Position numbers and translations under genes: made by a program | Shown here: positions 46,545 to 59,793 of the stretch, in pieces | How the letters are laid out: each line of letters begins with the position of its first letter | Position numbering within the stretch: position 1 is the stretch's first letter | The notes under the pieces: generated by a model | Database searches by the model: none | What the model saw: the letters and a program-made list of their open reading frames with translations, nothing else | Told to the model about the DNA's origin: nothing | Assembly: GCA_014529385.2 (NCBI GenBank) | Contig: CM043957.1 | Span: 83,931,381-83,995,380, forward strand | Direction of reading: 5' to 3' | DNA from: Adiantum capillus-veneris | Lineage: Eukaryota; Streptophyta; Polypodiopsida; Polypodiales; Pteridaceae | Length of the DNA: 64,000 nt

Positions 46545-46880
46545 TTAGCTCAATGTGTAGATGGTATAAGCTTCTCTTCTCCATGGAAGTCTATTAACAA
46601 TATTTGTCAGAGATAGTACTATAGGGAAAAGCTCTGCAGATACGAGGAAGAAGACGACACAGAAAAGGTTTGTTTCAGCTTTTGGAAATTTTGAATTTTG
46701 GGCCAGAACTGACGTTTTCGTTAGTTTTGGAGGGAGTATTTTTTAGAATACTAAAGATCCTAGAAAGATTTGACAATGACATGTTTCGGCGGAGGTAAAA
46801 AGGACGCAAACTCACCTTTTTACAAACATTTCACTATTTTTAAAATAAAGTATATATATTCTCTGTACATATTCTTACAG

Positions 46881-46913
46881 GGCACAAAAGTGACCTCAAA
46901 ATTCCCCTAATGA
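46881..46913 (-). repeat. Right terminal inverted repeat, duplicated copy
   Basis: This is the unit 2 copy of the 42125-42157 repeat. Confidence 0.85.
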
Positions 46914-47394
46914 ACCCAGACGAGCTGAAAGAGTCTTCGGAGGGTAGTTGCCTGTTCTCCTACTGTCATTTGAGTTCGAGGTCCTTTGCTGCTAGAAGAC
47001 TGGTCTTCAATGATAGCCTGCACCCTCTGGTCCAAAACTCCTCTAGAAATTTGCATCTGAAGTAAAACTTCTTTCAGTTGAGTTCTAACTTCCTTCATAC
47101 ACTTGTATGTAGCCCTGTTTCCAAGCAATAGTTGTAGTTCAAGAGCTAGAGAGTGTCGGCCTACAGTGGACTGTCGTTGCCAGTGTGGATTGACTATCCT
47201 ATCATTAGAAGCCAGCACCCACTCAGGATTCTTTCCAGCAGTAGTTGGATTCTGTTGGGATGCACAGGTAGTTGGCACACTTCTTGATCATGGAAGGCAG
47301 CTGATTTCGAGTGTTGAATCATTTCTCTGGCTCCAACATATAGCCTTTGAACGGGTTCCAGATCAGAGATCATAGTATCATCCTCCAAATACAT
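46914..47394 (-). pseudogene. Gag-like protein, N-terminal part (unit 2)
   Basis: This is the duplicate of 42158-42640. In this copy the upstream frame 47194-47394 stays open slightly longer because of a substitution near 47248. Confidence 0.45.
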
Positions 47395-48900
47395 CCTAGT
47401 AATATGAGCTTGTTAATGTCTTAATCTCTTGTTCAGTGTGATGAGCTGTAATGAGTGTTGCTTGTTGTTTCAACCACTCCTCTACAGTCTTCTTCAGGCC
47501 AAAGATAATAAAATAAACAAGGTGAGGATTCACGATAGCCTACTGAAGGTAAGGGCGGAGTGGGAACATTTATTGAAAATATATATCAGCGATTTTAATA
47601 AAGAAAATATTTCCAAAAGAGTGAATATTCACTATACAATGGCCGGCCACCATAATTGTATTGTCCATATACACACATAATTAGACCCATGTCAAATTGG
47701 GCCATGTGCCCATCTTGAGTTGGATGACCATGACCAACATGCCCTTGCATGAGGAGAGTTTAGATTACAACATCTAACACAAATGTTGTCACACTGAGCA
47801 TGCGCGAGAAATTGGAAAAGTTGCTACGCATCCAATCAAACTACACGATTAGTATTGGGGTTGAAGTTGGGCAGGCATGGGAGGCCGATACACTTTTGGA
47901 AAAAGTGTGTCGCTAAGATGGATGACCAACTAAGCTAGGGAAACATGGACGGCATCCCAGTGTGACAGGTGACTCTGTCGACATAGCCGCTCATTGGTTG
48001 GGAAGAGAATAAATGTTGTCCGCATGTCCCAATGTGACACGGGTATTCGTAAATAGCGGTTCCGAACTGACCTACCTATCGGTATGGCCCCCACCACTGC
48101 CTTCGACAACGGATTATGGATACGAGAAATGCGCTTTTCCTTTGTTCTAGGTCTCCCACACACATCTATATAGAGATGAAATGGTCAACAAATAGCGAGG
48201 TTAAAGTTTGTCTGAATGTAGAAAGAAAAGGGGAGTTTTTTAATGACCTTCAAAATGAAAAAAGTGGAATCACCCTTAAGATGACACTTATTTTTTCCAA
48301 AATCCATAAAGAAGTAGTAGAGATACCTTGTCTGTTGTGATGGGCACTTAAACAAAGTGAAAAGATCAAATTGGCATTTCAAGATAAAATAAGGTAAAAA
48401 AGTAAAATAAAAAAATTTAAGATAAAAACCACAAAATAAAGATTCCCCATTACAAACTAGAAAGTATATTTTATAAGCATGGATAATAATAGAATAATTT
48501 CTTAAGAAAAATTAGGTTTAATAAGAATAAAATCTTTAAAAATATTTTTTTGAAATGTCTTTTTAAGAGGTCTTAAATGAAAAGATTCTTCTACAAATCA
48601 AAATATTCCATTATTTCACATCATAGATCAAAATTCTATGAATGTACTTCTAATGCTTCGTTCTTTAAGGCTTTTTTAAGCAATCCAAATAAACAAAGAC
48701 AAAAAAAAAAAAAAAAAAAGTCAAGAGAGCTTTAAATGAAGGTGTCAAATTACAATCATGGAAGGACCCATTTTCAATTTAACAAGTGAAAGGGTCACAA
48801 TGGCTTTCTAGAGACTAGCCAATTGCAAACCATGGTAAAGGGAAATAAAACGGTCAAAAATCTTGCAAATTTATGCTAGTATTTCCGGTTTTTTTCTTTG

Positions 48901-49267
48901 TGATGAGGAGGAAATTCGGCCAACTGTCGCTTAATAAAAGAGACTTTCTCAAATATTGATTAGAATTGATTTACAGAATGCAAGAAAAGTAAAGCTATGT
49001 GAGGCTGTGAAATGAAATGTGAAACAAGGTGAGATTTCACGATGGCTTTCCAAAAAGGAAACCAAGATATGAGGAAAATACACACAAAATATATAAATTA
49101 GTATTTGTATTTTGGTTTTATAGAAAACACAATCAAGAGAGAGAGAGAAAGAAAGAGTCACAATTGCTTGTCCTTGTGGAAAAGGCTCTTTACTCTTTAA
49201 AAGCTTTAAAAATAGTAAGGTACACAAAATAAAAGCAATGAAGTCCCATCCAAAGAAAAAAGATCAA
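48901..49267. repeat. Tandem array, partial third unit (367 bp)
   Basis: It carries only the opening segment of the unit, to AAAGATCAA, then diverges. The same 367-bp segment opens units 1 and 2, so the array reads R-unit-R-unit-R. Confidence 0.95.
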
Positions 49268-50255
49268 GTATAAATTGTGTGTTTATGTTGAAAAGAATAT
49301 TAGATGAACAAGGACAAAAAAAAAAACAAGAAAAACAAGGTAAAGCCTTAAAAATCCATATAAAGCTCCGAAATGAAAGAGACCCATTTGACAAACTCCA
49401 TCATAACATTTAAGATAAGTCTCCATCATTGGTACTGAAAATATTGAAATTATGTCTAACCGGACTCAACACTAAGGCTTCTTTTAGAAAGCTAATAAAA
49501 AACTCATCAATGTGTGTGTGTGTGTGTGTAGAAATTACTAGAATTATGTAAGGTGAAGCTCACTTTAACATTCTAAAACAATAGAATGCAAGAAAAGTCA
49601 AGCATGTCATAATGTGAAATGAAGAGTGAAATAAAAGGATTCATTTACTAATTTAAAACTGAAATAACATTTAAGGCAAGTCTCAATCATCATTATTGAA
49701 AACATTGAAAGTATGCCTAACCCGACACTCCTCTGAGGCTTCTTTTAGAAAGCCAAAAAGAAGATATGATCGTTATAATACTTTTCTTTTCAAGCTAAGA
49801 GGACACGTGTCCACCATTAGCAACCTCCGTATAAAATAAAGAGACCCCATAAAAAACTAACAAGTGAAAGGGTCACGATGGCTTTCTAAAAAAATAAGAA
49901 AGTGCTAAAGTCTATAGGCTGAGTTTGAATGGAATCAGTGTTCGGGAAAGGATTGCCGCAGCTCAGCCTTGAGCCGTTTGAAAATTGAGACTAGTTGATT
50001 GCAAACCATGGTAAAGGGAAGGAAAACGGTGAAATATGTGAGAAAATAGTTTCAAAACTCTTGCAAACTTTTAATTTATGCTAGTATTTTTTATTCATTT
50101 CTTTTGTGAGAAGGAAATTCGACCGACGATCGCTTAACAAAAGAGGCTTTCTTGAATATTGACTATAATTAATTTATAAAATGCAAGAAAAGTCAAGCCA
50201 TGTGAGGCTGTGAAATGAAACATGAAATAAAAAGAACTCATCTATCTATATATAT

Positions 50256-50266
50256 AATTTCACATA

Positions 50267-50300
<34 letters not shown>

Positions 50301-50325
50301 TTATTTATTTATATTATGTGAAATT
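50256..50325. repeat. AT-rich inverted repeat with (AT)n loop
   Basis: AATTTCACATAATATA and its reverse complement flank an AT-rich core, able to form a hairpin or cruciform. Confidence 0.85.
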
Positions 50326-51087
50326 TACTAGAATTATGCAAGGTGAAGCTTCACTTTAACGTTAAAACAATAGAATCCAAGAAAAGAGAAACAAAAAGAT
50401 CTATTTACTATTTTAAAACTGAAATAACATTTAAGGTAAGTCTCAATAATCACTGAAAACATTGAAAGTGTGTCTAACCCAACTCTCAAGGCTTTTTTCA
50501 GAAAGCCAAAAAATAGATTTGATAAGCATAGATAGTAATAAAGTAATTTCTTTAAGAGCTCCTTAAATAAAAATATTCTTTCACAATTGAGATTTTGGGA
50601 TATCTCACATCATGGGATCAAACTTCTATGAATACCCTCCCTAATGTGTTGTTCTTTAAGGATTTCTAAAAAAATGTAGGTTTAATAAAAATAAGAAATA
50701 AGAAAACAATTTCATGAAATGTCCTTTTAGGAGGTCCTTGAGTTAAAAGATTCGTTACCAAACTCAAATATTACAATATTTCACATTCTGTGATCAAATT
50801 TCTATGAATACACTTCCAATGCTTTGTGCTTTTTTTAAGCCGTCCATATAAACAAAGACAGAACAAGGTGAAGAGGCACGAAGGCCTGCTAAGTTAAGGG
50901 GGGACGAGGGAGAGTAAGTTTAAACAAGTACCTATAATCATATGGGATTTTTGTTGTGTTTTAATATAAAATTGTATTATTTATTTTAAAAAGTGGCTCT
51001 TATTGGCTTGCCTAAACTAAAATACATTAACCAAAAAATACCTTCAAGATTCCCATGTCATCTCCACTATGCTTGTGTCAAGGAAAG

Positions 51088-51091
<4 letters not shown>

Positions 51092-51152
<61 letters not shown>

Positions 51153-51171
51153 GAAGAAGAAGAAGAAGAAG
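51092..51171. repeat. (GA)n, G-run and (GAA)n compound repeat
   Basis: About 50 bp of GA are followed by about 12 G and a GAA array. Confidence 0.97.
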
Positions 51172-51221
51172 AGATTCTATTCGCCTATGCCTTATGAAGC
51201 ATCTCTACCTATGCTCTGTGA

Positions 51222-51224
<3 letters not shown>

Positions 51225-51274
<50 letters not shown>
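51225..51274. repeat. (GA)n microsatellite
   Basis: About 50 bp of GA. Confidence 0.97.
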
Positions 51275-51277
<3 letters not shown>

Positions 51278-52572
51278 ATAATTGGGAGGCATGGCCTCCA
51301 CGTGGCCTGCCTCCTCCTTCTTTTCTCTATCTCTAAATCTCCTCAAGCATCTTCTTGTCATCTCCACTAATGGGCCATTTTTTTATTTTCTTATAGCCAG
51401 TACTCCCTAGTGGCTCTCTTCTTCAAGTATTAGCTTGAATCTTTAGAGATTCCTCTCCCACATCTCATCGTAGCAACGTGTGTAGCGATGCAAAACACCC
51501 AACCAGAATCGAGCTCTGGAATCTCGCTTCTACGAGACAAGAGTTTACGAGCTAACCAAAACAGCTCAAGGAGCTCGCTGCATAGTAATCGACTTTTAGT
51601 TTAACTTTTTGTAAAGACAGCTTCCCTAACCCCACTGCGCATGGCCCCCTCACTGGTCAACTCTACAACGGCAAGTGCATAACGCCGACTGGCTCCTCGT
51701 CTCGTCTCCTGCTACATACTTGCTCGGCTGCTCATCTCCTGCCACGCGCCATCTCATTTCTTTTCCTTCTTTCCCTCTTTAATCACTGAGGGGCATCTCC
51801 CTTTATTCGTTGTTTTTACGAATTAATTTCAGTCGGTGCCCCCTACTTACAAATGGTTTATATATTACAAAGGGTCCCACTCAAATGATAAAGTAAAAGG
51901 TATGCATTGCACATAAGCATTTTGAAACAAAATCAAATAAAAAGGAAGTAAAATAAAAAGACTCATTAAAAAATTAAAACAAAAGAATATTTGAATGCTT
52001 TTCTATTATAAGAAAAGATAGATTTATAAACATAAAAATTAATAAAACAATTTAGTGAAATAATATTTTTTGAAATCATTAAAAGAAAGGATCCTTTATC
52101 AATACCTCACATAGTGTTCAGGAAAGTCTTTTTGCCTAAGCGACGCGTTTCCTTCTTATTCAAATGCAAACTGAAAATACTAGTAGAAATTTTCAAATTT
52201 GCAAGATGTTTGATCTATTTTCTCGTATATGTTATTAGATTTTTTTCCTTTACCACCCTTTGCGACTGGCTAATCTTGATTTCCAACCGGCTGAAGGCTA
52301 AGCTTAGGTACACCTTTCTCGAACACTGACCTCACATCATGGGATCAAACTCTTATGGATATATTGTTTAATATTTTGTTCTATAAAGTCTTTTCCAAGC
52401 ATGCCCAAAAAGTAAATGTATCTTTGGAGAATAGCTTTCTCTTCACAAGACTTTTGAGGCCTCTTAGGGGACACTTGTCTTACAAAGACAAGTGAAAGAA
52501 TCATGGTAGCTTTCTAAAATAATTAGAACGTGATAAAACCATTAAGTCTAGTTTAAGTAGAATCAGTTTTCA

Positions 52573-54235
52573 TGTCATAAAATCTAATATCTAACCAACC
52601 CAAATGATTTTCTCATATTAAATTGATCACTTAATGTGGGAGAATAAATGGAAACAAGTGTTAAGATATAGATATGTGCTTATAGATCTATCTCAACACA
52701 GGGCCAATAGTAAAGGGGCCCAAATGGGAGATGGTCTATCAAGAGCAAGGCTAACCAATGGAGCATAAGACCTTAGGGTTAGCTTCATTGAAGACCTCCA
52801 ATAATGTGTGTAAAAGTCCTTTGACCTTAGGTAAGCTAGGGCTGAGCTTGAGGTGGGAACCCGGCCCAAGCTCGAGGTGCTTGTCGTGCTTGAGGTGCTT
52901 GTCCTGCCTGAGGTGCTTGTCATGCTTGACGTGCTTGATTAAGATTTTTGAGGTGCTTGTCATGCTTGAGGTGCTTGATTCAGATGCTTGAGGTGCTTGA
53001 CTAGCTCCATGCTTGAGGTGCTTGACTTGGTGCATGATTAAGGTGCTTGAGGTGCCTTGAGAAGCTTGCCTGAGATACTTGTGGGAATACCCCCTAGTCC
53101 AAGTGCTTTGTCATGCTTGATGACTAAGGTGCTTGAGCTCCTAAAGACAAAAGCATCCCTACAAGAGGGGGGGCGAGCCCTTTTCCTAGGGATTAGAGAG
53201 AGAACACACACTCACACTCACAAGGGAAGCCCTAGCTTGAAGAGGCAGCAAGGACACATGTCAGGTCCCTACCCATGTTACCTTCATGTGTTGCTTGAAG
53301 CCTATTGGCTAGGCTTCAAAGGGGTCCAATGATAAATTACTTGAATTATCTAATTGTTTTTGCATTTATCAAGTCCTCTCTCTCAAAGGGGAAAGGGGGA
53401 CACTTGTCCCAAGGCTACCCATGTTGCTTGTAATGGCTTCTGCTTGTGATTGGCTAGGCCTGGAGGGGTCCAATGAGCCTCAAGCATGAGCTACAAGGGG
53501 GGGTCGACCCAAGCAAGCTAGGGGGGTATACTCACCAGCACACACTCACAAGCAATCTCATTGTGTACTATGCAAAAGTGCAAGAGCTCCCTCTCCTTCT
53601 CCAAGCAAGTAGAGGTTGAGAGCCTACACCAACACTCTTGGCTATGGAGTGCAAATCCATCCAAGAGCCATGCTTCAATGCTTGAGCTTGCCATCTATTT
53701 CTTCTTCATTACTATGCTATTATGTATGCTAGCAACAAGAGTATGATAAGTGAGGAACTAATTCTTTCTCCTACGAAATGTTTCTCTTCCTCTTCCCTAC
53801 CCTCATTCCCTGCTAGCTCTCCACACCTTCGAAGGTGTTTGAGGTCTTGGGACTGAGGCTTGGTATAGTTAAAGCTTTCTTCAAGTTTAGGTTATGCTAT
53901 GATGGTGATGCATGAAGCTTTCCATCTTCATTGCTTCACCTAGGTCACAAGGAACACAAAGAATGTATTGTAACAAGTCTCTTTTTATGGGAGAAATCAT
54001 AATACAAATGCCTATTGGAGGGGGGACCGGCTCCACATAAATCCGGTCCTCAACTGTTGTCATGTTCTCTAAATTCTCTCTCTTGCAAAAGTATTGTCTA
54101 TGCCAACTTAACTAATTGCTATAATTATGTTGCTATCTTCAATTATGTTTACCCGATATGCTCACAAAATCATTTCTTGAAAGTACTCTCATTAAATTCC
54201 GCTACTCTCAAATTGAATAGGCAAATTCCATTACA
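52573..54235 (+). repeat. 5' LTR of the chromovirus
   Basis: It is 1663 bp long and contains the GGTGCTTGA minisatellite at 52860-53065. It is longer than the 3' LTR mainly because of extra minisatellite units. Confidence 0.95.
52860..53065. repeat. GGTGCTTG(A/T) minisatellite in 5' LTR
   Basis: Units of about 9-18 bp (CTTGAGGTG / CTTGTCATG variants) are tandemly repeated. The 3' LTR has a shorter array at 60075-60240. Confidence 0.9.
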
Positions 54236-54236
54236 T

Positions 54237-54248
54237 TGGTATCAGAGC
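54237..54248 (+). other. Primer binding site (initiator tRNA-Met)
   Basis: TGGTATCAGAGC lies one base after the LTR end, the classic plant retrotransposon primer site. Confidence 0.95.
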
Positions 54249-54649
54249 ATTTGGTTTCTCTTTTCTTGCTTAAGAAGAGAGGTCCTTAAGTAGCCTATAA
54301 ATGGTTGATGTTGTTAATTATAATAGGGTAAGTGGAATTGGGATCTATTATTGGTTTTGTTGAGCCCACTATGTGGGGGATGGTGCACATCTCGGGAGCT
54401 TTGGACTTAATAATGGAGTCTTTCTAGACTTGCCTACGGCTTTACCATTATTGAGCCATAAGAAGTCCGAAAGGAGCTAACCCTTGGCAACTCTGCTATG
54501 TTAGACCTACTCCTCTACTCTCTATAATTAACCACTTTGGGCCGTGGGTGTAGATACTTAAGAGCCGATTTTCAAAGGCTAAGAGGAGTGGCAACTAAGG
54601 TTTTGTATTGCCAAAGCATACACTAAGTATAAACATAAATTTTGTTAAC

Positions 54650-55090
54650 ATGGCTGACAATAATCAAGAGAGTAGAATGAACATTGATAGCTTTGATTTT
54701 GCACATGAAGGTGCTAATGATGATGCTCCCATGTTTGTGAATTATCTCGTCACTAGGTTGCAACAAGCTATGGGCAACCCTGTTTTGCAAGCCGAAGTTA
54801 CTCAACAACTTCGTGCTTATGGAATTTCCCTTCCTCTCCCAGAGAAGAGAGAGCTTAGGAGGCCTCTTGAAGAGACCCCCAAAAGAAGACTCTCTCCCAT
54901 TCGAGAGGAGGAATCCAAAGAGAAAGAAAGCAATGACAGTCTAAGTTCTTCTGAAGATGTAGCTCCACGAAGACGGCGGTCTAGACGATCGCCTACTCCT
55001 CCCAAGAGGAAAAGAGCAACCTATAGTCCTTCTCCTCATCACTCTGAAAGGCAAGAGAGGAAACAAAGGAAACAAAAAAGGCTAGGAAGA
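54650..55090 (+). pseudogene. Gag N-terminal part
   Basis: The frame starting MADNNQE has an acidic, helical N-terminus and an Arg/Ser-rich region (EEESKEKESNDSLSSSEDV, RRRRSRRSPTPPKRKR). I prefer the Met at 54650 over the upstream one at 54608. Near the A-run at 55073-55078 the sensible frame shifts by one: an SR-rich stretch continues in the phase of the downstream gag-pol. This is either a single-base indel in this copy or, less likely, a programmed slip. Confidence 0.75.
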
Positions 55091-57177
55091 GGTCACCCTC
55101 TTCTCCTTCTTCTTCACCTTCCTCCTCTTCCGATGAAAGTTATGGCTATTCTCCTAGAGAATACAAGAGGGGAGGACATCGCAAATCATTTCCTGCATGG
55201 CGAAGGTCACAAAAGCTAAAGAAGTTCAAGGAGGGAGGAAAGAGTATCTCTTTTCTCACCTATGATGGCACCTTTGGTGCTACCGACAAAGTGTTGGCCT
55301 TCATCCAGCAATTTGATGCGGCCTTTGGGGACGAGGGCTTCACAGAGTCCTCCAAGCTACGCCATGTAGCTATGCACTTCCAAAAATCAGCTCGTCAATG
55401 GTGGGCTAGCCTTCGCGGCAATGGAGAAGCCCCAAAGACATGGAAAACTCTACGAGTTTCCATCATGAAGCAATTTCTTCCAAGTGATACTAAAGATAAA
55501 GTTCTTACCGAATGGTGCGGCTTGAAGCTTCTCTCTCATGAGTCTATCAACAAGTATGTAGACAAGTTTTGGGATTTACATCTCAAAGCTACTGTCTTTC
55601 AAAAGATAGACTTTGCCGAACAAAGACAGCAATTTTGTGCGGGATTACCTGAAGAGATGGCCGAATACATCAACTCTCAATGGCCCGGTACTATTACCGA
55701 AGTAATCCACCACACCATGGTTGCTTCACGCATCAATTTCCATCAAGGGGCTAGACGTAATGTCAAGCCCATGGAAAACAAAGATAAAAATGATGCAAAG
55801 GGGAAATCCAATGCTCAAAATAATTCCCAAGGCACTTCCAACAACAACAACAACAATCGGTCCAAGGAGAAGGGAGTTTACAAAGGTAAAAACAAACTCT
55901 CTCCTGAAGAGCTTGAAGCTTTTCGCAAGGACCATAAATGTTTCAAGTGTGGGGAGCAAGGACATGGCTATCGTTCTTGCCCCAAGAAGAATACTTGCAA
56001 TGAGACTCCTAGGGCTTCCACCATCGAAGCTCCAAAAGAGGATGCTCATTGCAAAGGATCATCACTCTCCTATGCTTGGGGAAAGGTAAGAGAGCATGAT
56101 GCCTTCATCTTGTTTGACCTTGGCTCTACTCTCAACTTCATATCAATAGAGTTGGCCACCAAGTTGGGCATTCAAGCTTTTGAGATGGGAGATATAGTAG
56201 CAGCTGATGCAGCTTTCAAGGGACAACAAGCCTCCGTTACTCCCTTGATTGGGAAGTTGAGGCTTCATGTCCAAAGCTATGTTGACAAAGAAGATTTCTT
56301 CATCTCTCCTCTCCAACATCAGGATGTTATCCTAGGGGCACCATGGTTTGATCGCATGGCCGCCAACATGAAGTTCCCTGAAAGGAGAATTTACTTCACC
56401 TACAGGGGAAAGAACATGTATATAGATGCTAGTGAGCGTGGTCGCACTATTCCACTTGTAAATCCTCTTTCTTTTGATAAATCAATGAAGAGCTCAGTTT
56501 CTGCGTACATGATTTATGTCAAAGAGTCTCTAAAAGCTAATAATGTTTCATCAAATGAAAATGATAGGAATCAAGAAGAGTTAGACTTGTCTACTTTTCT
56601 AAAAGGATTCCAAGATGTGTTCATCGATGATATCCCTATGGACCTACCTCCAAAACGAGGGGATGATGACCATCGTATTGAGCTCCTTCCAGGAAGCTCA
56701 CCGCCTAACAAAACTCCTTATCGAGTCTCACAAGCTCAACAAGAGGAGATTATGAGGCAAGTACAGGAATTGGTAGACAAAGGGATGGTGAGGCCTAGTT
56801 CCTCTCCCTTTTGTTCTCCAGTCCTTTTAGTGCAAAAGAAAGATGGTACATACCGTATGTGTGTGGACTATCGAGCACTAAACCATATCACTATCAAAAA
56901 AAGATTTCCCGTGCCTTGGGTAGAAGATCTGTTTGATAAGTTAGAAGGCTCTACCTACTTCAGTAGGATTGACCTTAAGAGTGGCTATCATCAAATAAGG
57001 ATAGTGGCTGAAGATATCCTGAAGACCGTGTTTCGCACAACATTTGGTCTTTATGAATATCTAGTCATGCCTTTTGGCTTGACTAATGCACCAGCTACTT
57101 TCAATTGTCTCATGGAGAAAATTTTTAGACCATATCGTAAATTCACTGGAGTGTTCTTTGATGATATCATCATCTAA
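55080..57177 (+). pseudogene. Gag-protease-RT, up to a nonsense codon
   Basis: Counting residues from the Met at 55291: retrotrans_gag core to about 150 ([27 protein letters not shown]); CCHC zinc knuckle at 217-230; aspartic protease with F-D-L-G-S-T (Asp 276; Leu where Ser/Thr is usual) and DVILGAPWF; then RT with [37 protein letters not shown] and the catalytic FFDDII. The frame ends at TAA (57175-57177) directly after the catalytic box, where Tyr would be expected; the same phase stays open beyond. A single substitution could explain it. Replication proteins from this copy would be truncated. Confidence 0.9.
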
Positions 57178-59433
57178 TCCAAGTCTTTGGAGGAACATAA
57201 GCAACATCTCCAAGTGATTTTTCAAGCCTTGAGGGAAAACAAACTTTTTCTCAACCAAAAGAAAAGTGAATTCTTCCTTCAAGAGATTCAATATCTAGGT
57301 CATATTATCTCTCACGATGGTATTCGTATGGATCCATCAAAGTTAGAGGTAATAAAATCATGGCCTAACCCAAGGAATCTACATGAGCTAAGAAGCTTTA
57401 TTGGTATGTGTGCATACTATAGACGCTTCATAGCAAAATTCTCTCAAGTAGCAGGACCACTACACGACTTAACAAAGAAGAACGTTAAGTTTGTATGGAC
57501 TGCTAAGGAGCAAAATGCTTTTGAAAAACTCAAAGACAAGCTTACTTCCCAACCAGTCCTCGTGCTTCCGGATCTCTCAAAACCATTTGAGGTCCAATGT
57601 GATGCTTGTGGTGATTGCCTTGGAGCGGTTTTGCTTCAAGAAGGGCATGCCATAGCATATGAGAGCCGAAGGCTCAATAGTGATGAACGAGTCTTGGGCA
57701 TTTATGAGAAAGAGCTTTTAGTTGTTCTACATGCCCTAGATACATGGAAGCACTACCTATTGGGGACTCCATTTATCCTACGAACCGACCACCAAAGTCT
57801 CAAGTATTTCATGACGCAAACCAAACTTTCCGACAAACAAATGAGGTGGGCAAATTTTCTTTCGCAATTTAATTTCCATATTGCTCACATAGCTGGTAAG
57901 CACAATCAAGTTGCCGATGCACTTTCACGACGACCAAAAGTTAATGCGGTGTCTATAGCTACTCACAATGATCTATCCTCTATGATAGATGAGTATGCTA
58001 CTGACCCTGACTTTAGAGACATAATGTCAGCCCTTGCTTTGGGGAAGAAAGAGGAACCATTCACCTTGCAGGATGGTTATCTTCTCCACGGCAATAGGCT
58101 ATGTGTTACCCATTCCCCTCGTGAGAAGGTTATGTATGAATCCCATGCTCCTCCATATGCAGGGCATAGAGGTATTCAACCTACTCTCCGAGAAGTAGAG
58201 ACGTATTTCTATTGGCCTACCATGAAAGTGGACATACAAGAGTATGTTTCAAAATGTGTAGTATGCCAAAAGACCAAGTATGATAGAGGGAAGCAACCTG
58301 GATTACTCCAGCCATTGCCTATTCCAAATTCACCATGGGAGAGTATATCCATGGATTTCATCTTTGGATTACCCAAGTCTATCCATGGGAATACAGGAAT
58401 ATGGACAATAGTCGACAGGTTTAGCAAGCAAGCACATTTTATTCGTGTCAAAAAGACTATTAAGGCACATCAAATGGCAACTCTCTTCATATCTCAGATT
58501 TTCAAACACCATGGATTACCCACATCCATCGTGTCAGATAGAGATCCTAGAATGACCAGTAATTTTTGGAAAGGTCTCTTTGAAAATCTAGGACCAAGAT
58601 TGAATTTCTCTTCGGCCTATCACCCACAAACGGATGGCCAAAGTGAGATAGCCAATCTTACGATACTCGATCTACTCAAGACTTATGTTACCGAAGTAGA
58701 TCAACGCTCACAATGGGAAAAGTATTTACCTCTAGTAGAGTATGCCTACAATAATACTGTACATACTTCTACGGGGAAAGCACCTTTCGAGATCATAGAG
58801 GAAAGACCTAAAAGTCCCTTGCTACTCAAAGTACATGGGAAGATCTTTGCCGCCGATGAGTATAGCCGTGACCTACAAGAATCTTTTCAAAAGATTAGGG
58901 AGGCTATAGCCATCTCTCAACAAAGGCAAAAAGCTGCTGCTGATAAGCACAGAAGAGCCTTAATGTTCAAAGAAAATGATTGGGTCTTACTCAAGTTTCC
59001 TAAGGCTCGATTAAGGCAAACGACGGGCAAAAATCCTACGGGCCATCAAAAGTATTATGCTAAACTAGCAAAAAGATACTATGGTCCTTTCCAAATCTTG
59101 AAGCCCATCAATGAGACGGCTTATCAACTCAAGTTGCCCAACCATTTGCTTATACACAATGCCTTTCATGTAAACCTACTTAAGCCCTACAAAGGAGAGC
59201 CACCAACTGAACCAATTATTGAAGACCCTCCCGAAGTTGAAAACCAAGAAGAGGTGCTACAACCCGAAGCTGTCCTTCGGCATGAAGACAAGGTACTACG
59301 ACATGGTAAGATAATCCGACGGTATCTTATTAAGTTCAAAAATTATCCTTTTGAAGATGCTAAATGGATGCAAGGAGTACAACTTAAGGATAGTATGAAC
59401 CTTGTCAATGCTTACAATGCTACATTAGAGTAA
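57178..59433 (+). pseudogene. RT thumb, RNase H, integrase and chromodomain
   Basis: The same phase as the preceding part continues after the TAA. Residues from 57187: RT connection YLGHIISHDGIRMDPSK and FIGMCAYYRRFI; RNase H with VQCDACGDCLGAVL and RTDHQSLKYF; integrase zinc finger with H-R-G and C-VV-C; integrase core with Asp 390, Asp 451 and Glu 487 (D-D-35-E spacing); a GPF-type C-terminal module (YYGPFQILKPI); and a chromodomain-like end (RRYLIKFKNYPFEDAKW, about 715-730). All catalytic residues of integrase are retained. The chromodomain identifies a chromovirus, whose integration is usually chromatin-directed. Confidence 0.92.
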
Positions 59434-59793
59434 GCAAATGTACAATTCTCTTTTAAATGACTCATGTTTTTGTCTTATAAGACTAATCCTCTTTTTAATT
59501 GTGCACAAATTTAACTAGTATGCATGCTTAGAATCATGTTTGTGATGACGACGTCTCTCAAACACCAAGTAGAATTTGTCACTCTACTTTGGGAGAATGA
59601 AATGAACTAAAGAGCAGACATGCTTGCGGCAGCTATGTCTCCCAAGCACCAAATGGATTAGTCATCCATCTTGGAAAGATGTCGTAGGGTAAAAAAGGGA
59701 TCCTCTACCTGCTAAGTACGATTGACTAATGACTAAGGCTTTATCTCTTCTACCTCATAGTCGAGGACGACTATGATTTCAAGAGAGAGGTAA
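59434..59793 (+). other. 3' untranslated region and polypurine tract
   Basis: There is no coding frame. Two similar phrases (TCTCAAACACCAAGT and TCCCAAGCACCAAAT) recur. A purine tract AAGAGAGAGG sits at 59781-59790, next to the LTR. Confidence 0.75.

Larger units (their letters stand above)
44144..48900. repeat. Tandem array, unit 2 (4757 bp)
   Basis: This is a full copy of unit 1. Differences noticed include positions 44583, 45218, 46703, 47248, 47705, 47802 and 48285, and one extra A in the poly(A) run. Confidence 0.97.
49268..52572. repeat. AT-rich dispersed repeat region
   Basis: Blocks recur within this stretch, in the tandem units and at 61.4-62.1 kb. Examples are TTGCAAACCATGGTAAAGG (about 50000), CATGTGAGGCTGTGAAATGAAA (about 50200) and ACATTTAAGG(C/T)AAGTCTC (49668, 50428). 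No protein-coding capacity is seen. It may be a non-autonomous repeat family. Confidence 0.7.
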
